Made by a program: the position numbers and the translations under genes
The notes under the pieces: generated by a model
What the model was told of the DNA's origin: nothing
Seen by the model: only the letters and a program-made list of their open reading frames with translations
The model's database searches: none
In this document: piece by piece, positions 1 to 5,313 of the stretch
How the letters are laid out: every line of letters starts with the position of its first letter
Position numbering within the stretch: the first letter of the stretch is position 1
NCBI GenBank assembly: GCA_021825785.1
Contig: JAKAGP010000039.1
Span: 1-9,164, forward strand
Length of the DNA: 9,164 bases
Direction of reading: 5' to 3'
Source of the DNA: Nitrospirota bacterium
GTDB lineage: Bacteria; Nitrospirota; Thermodesulfovibrionia; Thermodesulfovibrionales; JdFR-88

Positions 1-652
1 GATCTGATCCGTTATCGCCGCCGTAGACGAAGAGCTGAAACTTTTTAGGCGGCACAGGCGCGCCCTCAACTTGCGCGTCTCTGGTGATTAGGCGCAGTTC
101 GCGACGCAGCCCGAATGCAAACCGCCTTGAAGGCCGGGCGATCATCTCCTTTACCCAGACGTTGCCCGACGAATACTCCCACATGATCTCGGACACCTTG
201 AAGCCAAGCAGCACGCCTTGCAGCAGGTTGAAGCAGGCGCGGTCAAAATCGAAGTTCAAAAGCGCCTGCTTCACAAAATTCCCAATCTGCACGTCCTTGC
301 GCTTATTGCTGGCCGGCTGCACTTCCCATTCCTTGCCACTCACGGCCAGGCGGCGCGTCTGCAAATGTGACAGCACCTGCGGGTCCCTTTGCAGCATCTC
401 AAAAATTTCGAGATTGTTGTCAAAGCCGCCGCCCACGTTCCGGAGCGTCTTGTCCGGATTGATAAGCTTCTTGCCTACGTAATACGCCCAGAAAGGGTCC
501 GATATCGCCCTGGCTATCTCATCCGTTACGGGTTTTTTGTCCGCTTGCGGATAATTCTTCGGCTGATCGAGAGCGTCCTCAATTATCCGCGCAACGTTTT
601 GCGGCGTGGTTACTTGGGCGTCTTGCTCAGGCATGTCTTTTTCTTCAGGCAT
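1..652 (-). CDS. Portal protein, DUF935 / Mu gp29-like (N-terminal 217 residues, runs off the window)
   Basis: The reading frame is open from the ATG at 652 to base 1, so only the N-terminal part is present. Translated by hand it starts MPEEKDMPEQDAQ and continues with features of the DUF935 family: a segment around residues 50-75 (DPFWAYYVGKKLINPDKTL), then EIFEMLQRDPQVLSHLQTRR, GKEWEVQPAS and a later motif of the type F..LLQGVLLGFKVSEIMWEY. In Mu-like phages this protein (gp29) forms the dodecameric portal ring through which DNA enters the head and docks the terminase. The start is supported by GGAG eight bases upstream and by an 8-bp overlap with the preceding small gene. It follows the terminase cluster as expected. 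The family call is from recognised sequence pattern, not a search. Confidence 0.9.
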   Translation of the reverse strand, partial: MPEEKDMPEQDAQVTTPQNVARIIEDALDQPKNYPQADKKPVTDEIARAISDPFWAYYVGKKLINPDKTLRNVGGGFDNNLEIFEMLQRDPQVLSHLQTRRLAVSGKEWEVQPASNKRKDVQIGNFVKQALLNFDFDRACFNLLQGVLLGFKVSEIMWEYSSGNVWVKEMIARPSRRFAFGLRRELRLITRDAQVEGAPVPPKKFQLFVYGGDNGSD

Positions 653-842
653 TATCGGACTCCAATAAAATCCTGCCTCTCTTCGATGCGGCTTTCCTCT
701 GCGCGGAGGAGCCTGGCAGATGTATCCGGACCTTGCTTCCGGTATCCAGGCGCATGGGGCCTACTCTGAACGGCCCCCAATATTCGTTGATAAACCCCGC
801 GTATGCTTTTGGGCATGACGGGACCTGTTTATTATTTGGCAT
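645..842 (-). CDS. Small uncharacterised protein between the Mor-like gene and the portal (65 aa)
   Basis: I do not recognise this 65-residue protein. It begins MPNNKQVPSCPKAY, has an aromatic/Gly segment (INEYWGPFRVGP) around residues 18-29 and a basic C-terminal third. No membrane segment or clear domain is visible. Support for it being real is contextual: a good ribosome site (GGAGG, seven bases before the ATG), an 11-bp overlap with the upstream Mor-like gene and an 8-bp overlap with the portal start, so it fills the gap in a continuous operon. A role in head assembly or packaging is only inferred from position. Confidence 0.62.
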   Translation of the reverse strand: MPNNKQVPSCPKAYAGFINEYWGPFRVGPMRLDTGSKVRIHLPGSSAQRKAASKRGRILLESDNA

Positions 843-1077
843 TAAGAATCCTCCGTATCTGGCGCTCGCCTATCCTGTACTTGGTAATAAGCTGTTTAAC
901 CTTCACGCCATTGTCGTATTCGGCGCGGATGATGTTGTCACGGTTTGAAACCATTACGATTGCGATAGTGGGCACGTAAAGAACGCCGCCCCCGAAGTGC
1001 TCGCAGAACTTCTTCGCGTTATCGGCCCCTATCACGCCTGCGATCTCGTCAAACGTGCGCCTTCCGGGAAACGCCAT
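832..1077 (-). CDS. Second Mor/C-family DNA-binding protein (81 aa)
   Basis: A short protein with the layout of the Mor transcription activator family (Mu Mor and C). The N-terminal half (residues 8-36, F-DEIAGVIGADNAKKFCEHFGGGVLYVP) resembles the dimerisation region with its typical Gly-Gly-x-x-x-Tyr-Val-Pro turn. Residues 47-78 (R..II.AEYDNG.KVKQLITKYRIGERQIRRIL) form the C-terminal helix-turn-helix. It is shorter than Mor or C of Mu (roughly 130-140 residues), which is common for family members in other phages. Its ATG overlaps the terminase stop as TGATG, so it is probably translated by coupling. The place, between the large terminase and the portal, is odd for an activator. It could control later head or tail genes as a C counterpart, or have a structural or packaging role with DNA. 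Confidence 0.78.
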   Translation of the reverse strand: MAFPGRRTFDEIAGVIGADNAKKFCEHFGGGVLYVPTIAIVMVSNRDNIIRAEYDNGVKVKQLITKYRIGERQIRRILNAK

Positions 1078-2411
1078 CAGTACCCTCTCATTCCGCGCGC
1101 CGTAGAACCTAAAGCAAACGCGCCCATTTCGTTAAACCGCCTGCCGCGCCTGGTCGCCTCAAACTCGATAAGAGGCACGGGGCCGCTTGCGGCGTGAATG
1201 CCGAGAGCAGCCGCCCAGAACCTGTCCGCGTGGCCCAGCTCCGTCCTCTCCGCGTCAAAGCGGATATTTCCCGCCGAGGTAATGAACCGTTTCACCGTGT
1301 GGAAATCCTCCCGGATATCTCTATCAGCAGGAATGCGGACCTGCCTGTCCTCGAACTTGCGCCGCATCGTGACGGCCAAATCCTCTTTGACCTTGCCGGT
1401 GAATACGACGGGCTCGACCATAGGGCCGAAACTCAGGGCCGCTTCCTCGGCGAGCTGCGCGCCGATGCCGGTGGCGTCTATACAGCAGCGCCTGATGGGA
1501 ATGCTGCTGGAGCTATCCAGAAGCGAGTCAAGAAAATCCCTTTGCGCGGCAAACGGCGCGTTCCTCATCTCTTTGACCATGCGCGTCCAGAAAACGTCTC
1601 CCACGCGCTCCCACAACCACAGGATCGTCCGGTCGGCTTTCCTGCCGATATCCACGCCCAGGTAAAATTCTCCTCCGGCCAGATCGCCGGGGTCTGCCGT
1701 GGCCTTCTCGTTCTCGCAGGCGATGATAAGCTCATAGGTAAGATAGGCCGTGGTTTCGTCCAGGAACTGGCATTCGTATTCCTGTGCCCACGCATCAGGA
1801 TCGCCGATGTTCTTTCGCAAAGCGTCTACATCCGCTTTCAGCCCCTCACGGACGGCCGTATAGATGTCCGTCATATGCTTTGACAGATCACCCTCGGTCC
1901 ACAGGCGGTAGAACATATTGCTTTTGCCTTTTGTGGTAGAGGATATCCGGACCTTGAAACCTCCCGTAACGGTCGGATACATGGCCTTCCATATCTCGCT
2001 TGAGTCCCTCTGGAACGCGAACTCGTCCAGGAAGATATTCCCGGAAAATCCGCGCGCGGTGTCCGGGTTGGCAGGAAGGCTGATTATTCTGGAGCCGTTG
2101 GGCAGCTCCACCTCTTCCTTTGTTGCGTTCTCGGCCTGAATGATGTTGTCGCTTACTACCTGGAGTACGCGCAGATGGGAAAAGACCTTGCGCATTACCT
2201 CCTTGGACTGGCGCTCTGAAGACGAAAGGATCATGTTGTCGCATTTGGTCTCCAGGGCTTCGATCACGGCCTCCAGCGAGAGCGTGAACGATTTGCCTAT
2301 CTGCCTTGAAGCAAGCCATATCTTCAGGAGCGATTTATCGTTGATCCAACGCCGCTGATACGGGCGAAGGACTGTGGCGACAGCTTTCGGCGCTTTACCT
2401 TTCGATGCCAT
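1077..2411 (-). CDS. Terminase large subunit, Mu gp28-like (ATPase and nuclease)
   Basis: This is the motor that pumps phage DNA into the prohead and, in headful phages, cuts it. The 444 residues have both expected halves. ATPase: a Walker A variant ASRQIGKS at 34-41, Walker B IFLDE at 126-130, and the coupling motif SST at 158-160. RNase H-like nuclease: D254 in GVDIGRKAD, D312 in IDATGIG and D396 in GHADRFWAAA, which together look like the three metal-binding acidic residues. Length and motif order suit Terminase_6/gp28-type proteins of Mu-like phages. The start overlaps the small-subunit gene by 17 bp, and the stop forms TGATG with the next gene. No inactivating change is visible. In Mu this protein packages by a headful mechanism that starts from phage DNA inserted in the host chromosome. 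Confidence 0.95.
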   Translation of the reverse strand: MASKGKAPKAVATVLRPYQRRWINDKSLLKIWLASRQIGKSFTLSLEAVIEALETKCDNMILSSSERQSKEVMRKVFSHLRVLQVVSDNIIQAENATKEEVELPNGSRIISLPANPDTARGFSGNIFLDEFAFQRDSSEIWKAMYPTVTGGFKVRISSTTKGKSNMFYRLWTEGDLSKHMTDIYTAVREGLKADVDALRKNIGDPDAWAQEYECQFLDETTAYLTYELIIACENEKATADPGDLAGGEFYLGVDIGRKADRTILWLWERVGDVFWTRMVKEMRNAPFAAQRDFLDSLLDSSSSIPIRRCCIDATGIGAQLAEEAALSFGPMVEPVVFTGKVKEDLAVTMRRKFEDRQVRIPADRDIREDFHTVKRFITSAGNIRFDAERTELGHADRFWAAALGIHAASGPVPLIEFEATRRGRRFNEMGAFALGSTARGMRGY

Positions 2412-2850
2412 ATTCCGCCCTCATGATCTCGTCGGCCTTTTTGCGCAGAGTGGCAGGGCTCTTTGCGTCCACCCCTTTCGCCTTCCGGGAAAGCTCCACT
2501 ACCGTCTTATAGAGGTTCGTCAGCGCGTAGGTTGCCTGGTGGTCCATCTGGTTAATAGGGAGGCTGTCCAGATATTCCTCGTAGCGCTCGATCTGCCTGA
2601 GCAGCTTTTTCATCATCTTCTGCTCAAGCGAGAGCTGGCAGTCCTCGGCCTCCTGCCGCTCAGCGTCCGCCTGTTTCATCCGCTCCTCGAAGCGGTAATC
2701 CTTTATCCACTTGTCCAGCGAGGGGCGGCTGAGCTTGAGGCCGCGCTTTTCCAGCTCCTTTTGCGTCTTCGCCACGTTGCCGCCCAGGAGGCAGTAAACC
2801 CCGTAAGCCATCTCGATGTTCTGCCTTATCGCCTTGCCTTTCCTGTCCAT
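2395..2850 (-). CDS. Terminase small subunit-like, DNA-binding (Mu gp27 position)
   Basis: A 151-residue charged protein directly upstream of the large terminase, overlapping it by 17 bp. Residues 12-50 read as a helix-turn-helix: IEMAYGVYCLLGGNVAKTQKEL is followed by SRPSLDKWIKDYRF, the pattern of small terminase subunits that recognise packaging sites. A helical, probably coiled-coil region follows (55-100, rich in E, K, R, Q). The last part (K.KGVDAKSPATLRKKADEIMRAEYG) resembles the C-termini of gp27/DUF1804 or DUF3486-type packaging proteins, which often contact the large subunit. The ATG lies in a TGATG overlap with the preceding gene. The exact family (DUF1804, DUF3486 or another) is uncertain; the functional assignment rests on the HTH plus position. 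Confidence 0.8.
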   Translation of the reverse strand: MDRKGKAIRQNIEMAYGVYCLLGGNVAKTQKELEKRGLKLSRPSLDKWIKDYRFEERMKQADAERQEAEDCQLSLEQKMMKKLLRQIERYEEYLDSLPINQMDHQATYALTNLYKTVVELSRKAKGVDAKSPATLRKKADEIMRAEYGIER

Positions 2851-3149
2851 CAGAACGCCGCGTTCACGCCTTTGTCTTCAGTGATGCCGTCGAGCACGTC
2901 GAGGCCGTCCGCCGAGATCGTGATCATATGGAGTTTGATGCCCGCTGTTTTGCGCTTGTCTATATGGACGAGGTGCCTTTCCTCCAGGTAGCAGATATGG
3001 CTCTCGCACTCCTCATCCGTTACGGTTAAACGCATATCATCCAGGAGGGCATGAACCACTTGGCTGTCCACAGGACGAGGGTGTTCTTTTGCCAGTATCT
3101 TCAGGATCGCGCCCCGGACCCTGCGATAGCGTTCTTTCTTAGCGTCCAA
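2850..3149 (-). CDS. Winged-helix protein of the Mu-like packaging region (gp26 position; VpaChn25_0724-like)
   Basis: A 99-residue protein with an ArsR-like winged-helix pattern. RGAILKILAKEHPRPVDSQVVHALLDDMRLTVTDEECESHICYLEERHLVHI covers helices 1-4 with the recognition helix near residues 40-60, and KLHMITISADGLDVLDGI is the wing and last helix. Proteins of this kind (VpaChn25_0724 family) are found between the DUF2730 gene and the terminase genes of many Mu-like phages, exactly as here. Their function is not established; an accessory DNA-binding role in packaging or regulation is likely. The start is TTG at 3149, chosen because GGAGGGG lies four bases before it. It overlaps the upstream gene by 11 bp. 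Confidence 0.82.
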   Translation of the reverse strand: MDAKKERYRRVRGAILKILAKEHPRPVDSQVVHALLDDMRLTVTDEECESHICYLEERHLVHIDKRKTAGIKLHMITISADGLDVLDGITEDKGVNAAF

Positions 3150-3471
3150 TTTTCCCCTCCAGTTTGCAGATGTCTTCCCGGACTGCCGTGTCTAGGTTTT
3201 CAAGTTTTTCAAACGTCAACTTTTGCAATATGAGGATCTCCCGATGCTCCCGGTTATCGTTGCTGAAATACGCCTGCGCGCTGCATTGCAAGTCCGTGAG
3301 GCTTTGCGCCTGCCTGCCGAGGGCCTCGGCCTGCGCCTGCTGTGCCTCGATGAACTTGCCGCCGTATTTGTTGGCCAGGCGGTAAAGGCCGATAAGAATA
3401 ACCAGGGCGATCAGCAACCCGCCGCCTGCTGATATCAGCGCCTTGGCGATGTCGGGGTTTATGCCGAGCAT
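3139..3471 (-). CDS. Membrane-anchored coiled-coil protein, DUF2730 / Mu gp25-like
   Basis: A 110-residue protein with one N-terminal transmembrane segment (about 11-32, ALISAGGGLLIALVILIGLY core), then a long amphipathic helix rich in Gln, Ala, Glu and Leu (40-110) typical of a coiled coil. A single Cys sits at 63 and another at 102. The layout and place suit DUF2730 proteins (Mu gp25). In Mu-like phages these sit between lysis genes and the terminase genes, and their function is unproven. By topology it could be an inner-membrane spanin subunit or a holin partner, but no partner outer-membrane spanin with a lipobox is visible in this window. The ATG is preceded by AAAGGGG at suitable spacing and lies within the end of the previous gene (13-bp overlap). 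Confidence 0.78.
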   Translation of the reverse strand: MLGINPDIAKALISAGGGLLIALVILIGLYRLANKYGGKFIEAQQAQAEALGRQAQSLTDLQCSAQAYFSNDNREHREILILQKLTFEKLENLDTAVREDICKLEGKIGR

Positions 3472-3848
3472 GAGGCCCCTTTAAACGCCGATGGTCCGCA
3501 GCCTTCCGATTTTTGCTGGCAGCCGTCACACGGCCTCTTGTAAAAGAAGGCCAGGCCGTTTGCAAGTACACCCTGAATCGCTAAGACAAGACTGGCCGCT
3601 TCATCTATGGCAATATCCTGCTTGTGCTCTTGCCCGTTGTCATACCTTTGACACAAGCGGAGCAGGTCGCATTGCCTGAAAGGGTCCTTTACGATCCCGG
3701 TGCAAACGCGTCCTTTATTTGGATATTCCTGCCTGAAAACTCTCTGGCAGTTTTTGCAGCTAAAGTGCTTTCGATTGAACAAATGCCCCGCAAGCCCGTG
3801 GCTATTCGGTGTGACCGTCCCTGTCCGTCCGTGTTTGTCTCTGCTCAT
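3459..3848 (-). CDS. Cysteine-rich protein of the lysis region with one hydrophobic segment (129 aa)
   Basis: I do not recognise the family. The ATG overlaps the stop of the DUF5675 gene as ATGA, and the stop overlaps the next gene, so the frame is well supported by operon structure. Nine cysteines are visible: C31/C34 (SCKNC), C49, C60, C66, then C107/C110/C117 (PCDGCQQKSEGC) and C127. The first five suit one zinc-binding knuckle pair and the C-terminal cluster may bind a second metal. Between the clusters, residues 84-103 (AASLVLAIQGVLANGLAFFY) form a stretch hydrophobic enough to be a membrane helix. A zinc-binding membrane-associated protein in the lysis cassette is the simplest reading. 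A holin role is possible, since no other holin candidate lies beside the putative lysin, but this is unproven. Confidence 0.68.
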   Translation of the reverse strand: MSRDKHGRTGTVTPNSHGLAGHLFNRKHFSCKNCQRVFRQEYPNKGRVCTGIVKDPFRQCDLLRLCQRYDNGQEHKQDIAIDEAASLVLAIQGVLANGLAFFYKRPCDGCQQKSEGCGPSAFKGASCSA

Positions 3849-4264
3849 TCCGCCGCCTTCTCCCAGGCGTTGACGACTTCCAGAGTGAATTCCTTTTCGC
3901 CTCCGATATTCCCGAGGAACGCCTTGAGCGCATCCTGCGATAAAACAACAGCAGGCAATCCGGCCAGAATGCCGAATTGCGCGCCCAAGGCTATGCAGCC
4001 CTTGATGTCGCGTATGGTATTGCCCGCGTGCATCTCGACGGCTTCGCGCCCCGGCACGTTCAGCACGTGAGGCAATGTCCGCTGGAAATGCGGCGAGAAT
4101 TGCATCTGGACCTGATAAACACCTGCGGGAATGCAGGAGACCTGCGCCTGGTTATCTTTCCATGGCAGCTCGCACGTAAGCAAAAACGGCGCACCGTCCT
4201 CATGATGAAGTATGCCGAAGGTGCCGCCCGGCCCGGTAGTAGTGCGGATGAGTTTGAATTTCAC
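3845..4264 (-). CDS. DUF5675 family protein, candidate lysis enzyme (Mu lys position)
   Basis: The 139 residues match the DUF5675 pattern: an N-terminal beta-rich part with TFGILH..D..PFL..CELPW..N, then SCIPAGVYQVQ, FSPHF, VLNVPGREAVEMHAGN and D86-x-x-G-C90-I. The H79...G-C90 arrangement resembles the His and Cys of YkuD-type L,D-transpeptidases, though that comparison is mine. No signal peptide is visible. It is the first gene after the mor gene and its regulatory gap, where Mu carries its endolysin (gp22), so a peptidoglycan-cleaving role is a reasonable inference. The start is GTG at 4264, chosen because GGAGGG lies five bases upstream. An ATG ten bases earlier would read a different, 21-codon frame. 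The stop overlaps the next gene as ATGA. Confidence 0.82.
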   Translation of the reverse strand: MKFKLIRTTTGPGGTFGILHHEDGAPFLLTCELPWKDNQAQVSCIPAGVYQVQMQFSPHFQRTLPHVLNVPGREAVEMHAGNTIRDIKGCIALGAQFGILAGLPAVVLSQDALKAFLGNIGGEKEFTLEVVNAWEKAAE

Positions 4265-4305
4265 TTTTACCCTCCATGGTTTTTTCCGGACCTCCTTAGA
4301 GGCAG

Positions 4306-4333
4306 GGCCGGGAAGCTCCGGTGCTCCCCGGCC
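4306..4333 (-). promoter_or_regulatory. GC-rich hairpin in the presumed leader of the lysis operon
   Basis: GGCCGGGGAGC and GCTTCCCGGCC form an 11-bp stem with one G-U pair and a 6-base loop (ACCGGA). It lies between the candidate promoter and the ribosome sites of the DUF5675 gene. No T-run follows, so it is not an intrinsic terminator. It could stabilise the mRNA or control lysis gene translation. Confidence 0.5.
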
Positions 4334-4360
4334 GTCATGGAGGTGCCGTATCCGGGATTT

Positions 4361-4401
4361 AGGATAAAAAATAGAGACGCGGAATTTTTATGACATTGTC
4401 A
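4361..4401 (-). promoter_or_regulatory. Candidate Mor-dependent promoter with an operator dyad
   Basis: On the minus strand the perfect 11-bp dyad TGACA-A-TGTCA (4391-4401) extends with one mismatched pair to 17 bp (TTTTGACAATGTCATAA). About 33 bases downstream of its centre is TATCCT (4361-4366), with TATTTT (4368-4373) as an alternative -10. In Mu, Mor binds a dyad centred near -43 at a promoter lacking a good -35, so dyad and -10 spacing agree. A TTGACA hexamer is present, but no -10 lies 16-18 bp from it, which argues against ordinary sigma-70 use. Prediction only. Confidence 0.45.
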
Positions 4402-4471
4402 AAAGATTTTGGAATTACAGATGGGTACTCGTGGAGAGGCTAACAGAATACAAAAAGCGGACTAAAACTTC

Positions 4472-4500
4472 AAGAAGGATTCCGGACAAGCCGGAATGAC
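4472..4500. repeat. ATTCCGG palindromic repeat copy 1
   Basis: This reads, on the minus strand, GTC + ATTCCGGCTTGTCCGGAAT + CCTTCTT: a 7-bp stem with a CTTGT loop. A TTTT run lies about 14 bases after it in transcription order, so it might act as a weak terminator after mor. Confidence 0.86.
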
Positions 4501-4513
4501 AACTATCTTGGCC

Positions 4514-4543
4514 GTCATTCCCGCACGTCTTAAGCGGGAATCC
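4514..4543. repeat. Second palindromic repeat type (ATTCCCGC...GCGGGAAT)
   Basis: Eight-base arms ATTCCCGC and GCGGGAAT flank a 9-base loop; on the plus strand it is preceded by GTC and followed by CC, like the other repeats. It lies 12 bases beyond the mor stop and next to copy 1. It resembles a variant of the same repeat family with different stem and loop sequence. Confidence 0.75.
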
Positions 4544-4555
4544 AGCGACGTAGCC

Positions 4556-4861
4556 TCATGATGCAAAGAGTGAGTTTTGCCGGTCGTCTTCTTTCTTCTC
4601 GTCAAGCCAGCGGTAAATGGTCCGCTTGGCCACACCTACAACCAGCGCCAGCTCCGCGTGGTTGTTGCCTTTGAAATTCGCCAGGACGTATTCCTTCCGT
4701 TTTTTCTCCAGGACGGAATCCATCGGCCGAATGTAAACGGCCTGCTTGGGGAGCTTCTCGGAAAGAAGGATCGCTACCTCCATGCCGCACATCTCGGCGA
4801 TCATGGCCATATCGCCGGGCAAGTCTTCGGCCTTCATGCCTTCGAACCATTTGGCTTTCAT
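4556..4861 (-). CDS. mor: Mor-family transcription activator (middle/late switch)
   Basis: The 101 residues follow the Mor/C activator pattern. ED-LPGDMAMIAEMCGMEVAILLSEKL (12-37) is the dimerisation region, where the usual form is LP..M..IAE..GLE.A..L. A short AVYIRP strand (41-46) comes next, then KRKEYVLANFKGNNHAELALVVGVAKRTIYRWL (54-86) with the helix-turn-helix at about 66-86. In Mu, Mor is made from the early transcript and activates the middle promoter, which drives C and then the late genes. Here it is the last gene before the regulatory gap and the lysis/packaging operon, the right place for that role. An AGG ribosome site lies eight bases before the ATG at 4861. A TTG at 4865 in another frame was not chosen. 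It is shorter than Mu Mor (129 aa) but typical of remote homologues. Confidence 0.86.
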   Translation of the reverse strand: MKAKWFEGMKAEDLPGDMAMIAEMCGMEVAILLSEKLPKQAVYIRPMDSVLEKKRKEYVLANFKGNNHAELALVVGVAKRTIYRWLDEKKEDDRQNSLFAS

Positions 4862-4888
4862 TCAAACAGCCTCATGGGAGTTGGCCAT

Positions 4889-5146
4889 TTAAAGCCCCCC
4901 CCCCAGCTCGATTGCATAGCATTTGTCCCCTTCGATCAGGTCCCGGTGGTGGGGCGGCACGTCAACGACCGTGATACTTTTGACCTTGAACCCTTTTATA
5001 CGGCGACCGCAGATGAAGATGATGGCCCGGTGGACCTTGCCCTCGATGCGCTTTTTCCAGAACGCATTGCAGGCCCGGTAATCATGGGTCTTTACCCCGG
5101 CCTCAATATCGTCCAGATGGCGGGCTTTTATGGTAGTTGCTATCAT
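4889..5146 (-). CDS. ASCH/PUA-like domain protein with a G10 tract at its 3' end
   Basis: An 85-residue protein resembling the ASCH fold: ATTIKARHLDDIEAGVKTHDYR (3-24) matches the family opening (IK..H...I..G.KT.EYR), followed by FWKKRIEGK, the strand AIIFICGRRIKGFKV and a closing VVDVPPHHRDLIEGDKCYAIEL. ASCH domains are PUA-like and are thought to bind RNA or modified nucleotides; some are nucleotide hydrolases. A phage role in RNA or nucleotide handling is plausible but unproven. The start has a strong GGGGGAGGGG ribosome site. The last codons read through ten consecutive G (4895-4904), giving the end ELGGGL. With nine G the frame would end GGGFKWPTPMRLFE and overlap the mor start as ATGA, so the true end may differ from the one given. 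Confidence 0.74.
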   Translation of the reverse strand: MIATTIKARHLDDIEAGVKTHDYRACNAFWKKRIEGKVHRAIIFICGRRIKGFKVKSITVVDVPPHHRDLIEGDKCYAIELGGGL

Positions 5147-5161
5147 ATTCCCCTCCCCCTT

Positions 5162-5194
5162 GTCATTCCGGCTTGTCCGGAATCATTCCGGACA
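5162..5194. repeat. ATTCCGG palindromic repeat copy 2 (compound)
   Basis: The core ATTCCGGCTTGTCCGGAAT (5165-5183, plus strand) overlaps a second, longer palindrome with 10-bp arms TGTCCGGAAT/ATTCCGGACA and a one-base centre (5174-5194). The two hairpins share an arm and cannot form together. The element lies between the terminator and the ASCH ribosome site. Confidence 0.85.
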
Positions 5195-5199
5195 CCTTC

Positions 5200-5219
5200 A
5201 AAAATTGCGCCTGGCGCAA
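5200..5219 (-). terminator. Rho-independent terminator closing the early block
   Basis: On the minus strand TTGCGC-CAG-GCGCAA is followed at once by TTTTT: a compact 6-bp GC-rich stem, a 3-base loop and a U-run. It lies about 95 bases after the SAP-gene stop. The ASCH and mor genes downstream would then need readthrough, antitermination or a promoter of their own. I see no clear promoter in the 55 bases between. Confidence 0.72.
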
Positions 5220-5313
5220 CGAGAGGCAAAATCGAACGGTTCGCCCTTTTAACGCGACACATTGGGCCAGTTCGGGCCTGAATCGATTCTGGGCCGTTTG
5301 GCTAAACCGGGGT

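Larger units (their letters stand above)
4265..4555 (-). promoter_or_regulatory. Non-coding regulatory gap between mor and the lysis/packaging operon
   Basis: No convincing gene lies in these 291 bases. In transcription order the gap holds a palindromic repeat just after the mor stop (4514-4543), a second ATTCCGG-type palindrome (4472-4500), an AT-rich stretch with a TGACA-A-TGTCA dyad (4391-4401) and -10-like boxes (4361-4373). It ends with a GC-rich hairpin (4306-4333) and a strong Shine-Dalgarno-like AAGGAGGT at about 4287-4294. This is the expected place for the middle/late promoter switched on by Mor in Mu-like phages. The AAGGAGGT lies 12 bases before an ATG that opens a 21-codon frame overlapping the lysis gene start. 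I do not call that frame a gene. Confidence 0.6.
5147..5313 (-). promoter_or_regulatory. Non-coding gap with several inverted repeats
   Basis: In 167 bases there is, in transcription order, a 14-bp palindrome overlapping the SAP-gene stop (TAAACC-CC-GGTTTA, 5303-5316), an 11-bp CGAAC-C-GTTCG-type palindrome (5233-5243), the terminator (5200-5219) and a compound ATTCCGG repeat (5162-5194). The repeat lies just before the ribosome site of the ASCH gene. No coding frame of note is visible on either strand. Confidence 0.55.

Noticed and set aside
1194..1883. Long plus-strand frame (229 aa)
   Set aside because: It is antisense to the large terminase, whose motifs are clear, and its composition is that of a shadow frame with no recognisable domain.
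2374..2991. Plus-strand frame of 205 aa rich in Leu
   Set aside because: It is antisense to the small terminase gene; the Leu-rich look comes from the complement of Glu/Lys/Gln codons.
4264..4274. ATG at 4274 opening a 21-codon leader frame before the DUF5675 gene
   Set aside because: It is in another frame and 12 bases from AAGGAGGT; too short and unsupported to call a gene, though a leader-peptide role cannot be excluded.
4391..4402. Ordinary sigma-70 promoter using TTGACA as -35
   Set aside because: No acceptable -10 occurs 16-18 bases downstream; the nearest TATTTT is about 23 bases away, which suits an activator-dependent promoter better.
4577..5281. Plus-strand frame of 234 aa
   Set aside because: It covers mor, the ASCH gene and the terminator on the opposite strand and includes translated palindromic repeat; no ribosome site or domain supports it.
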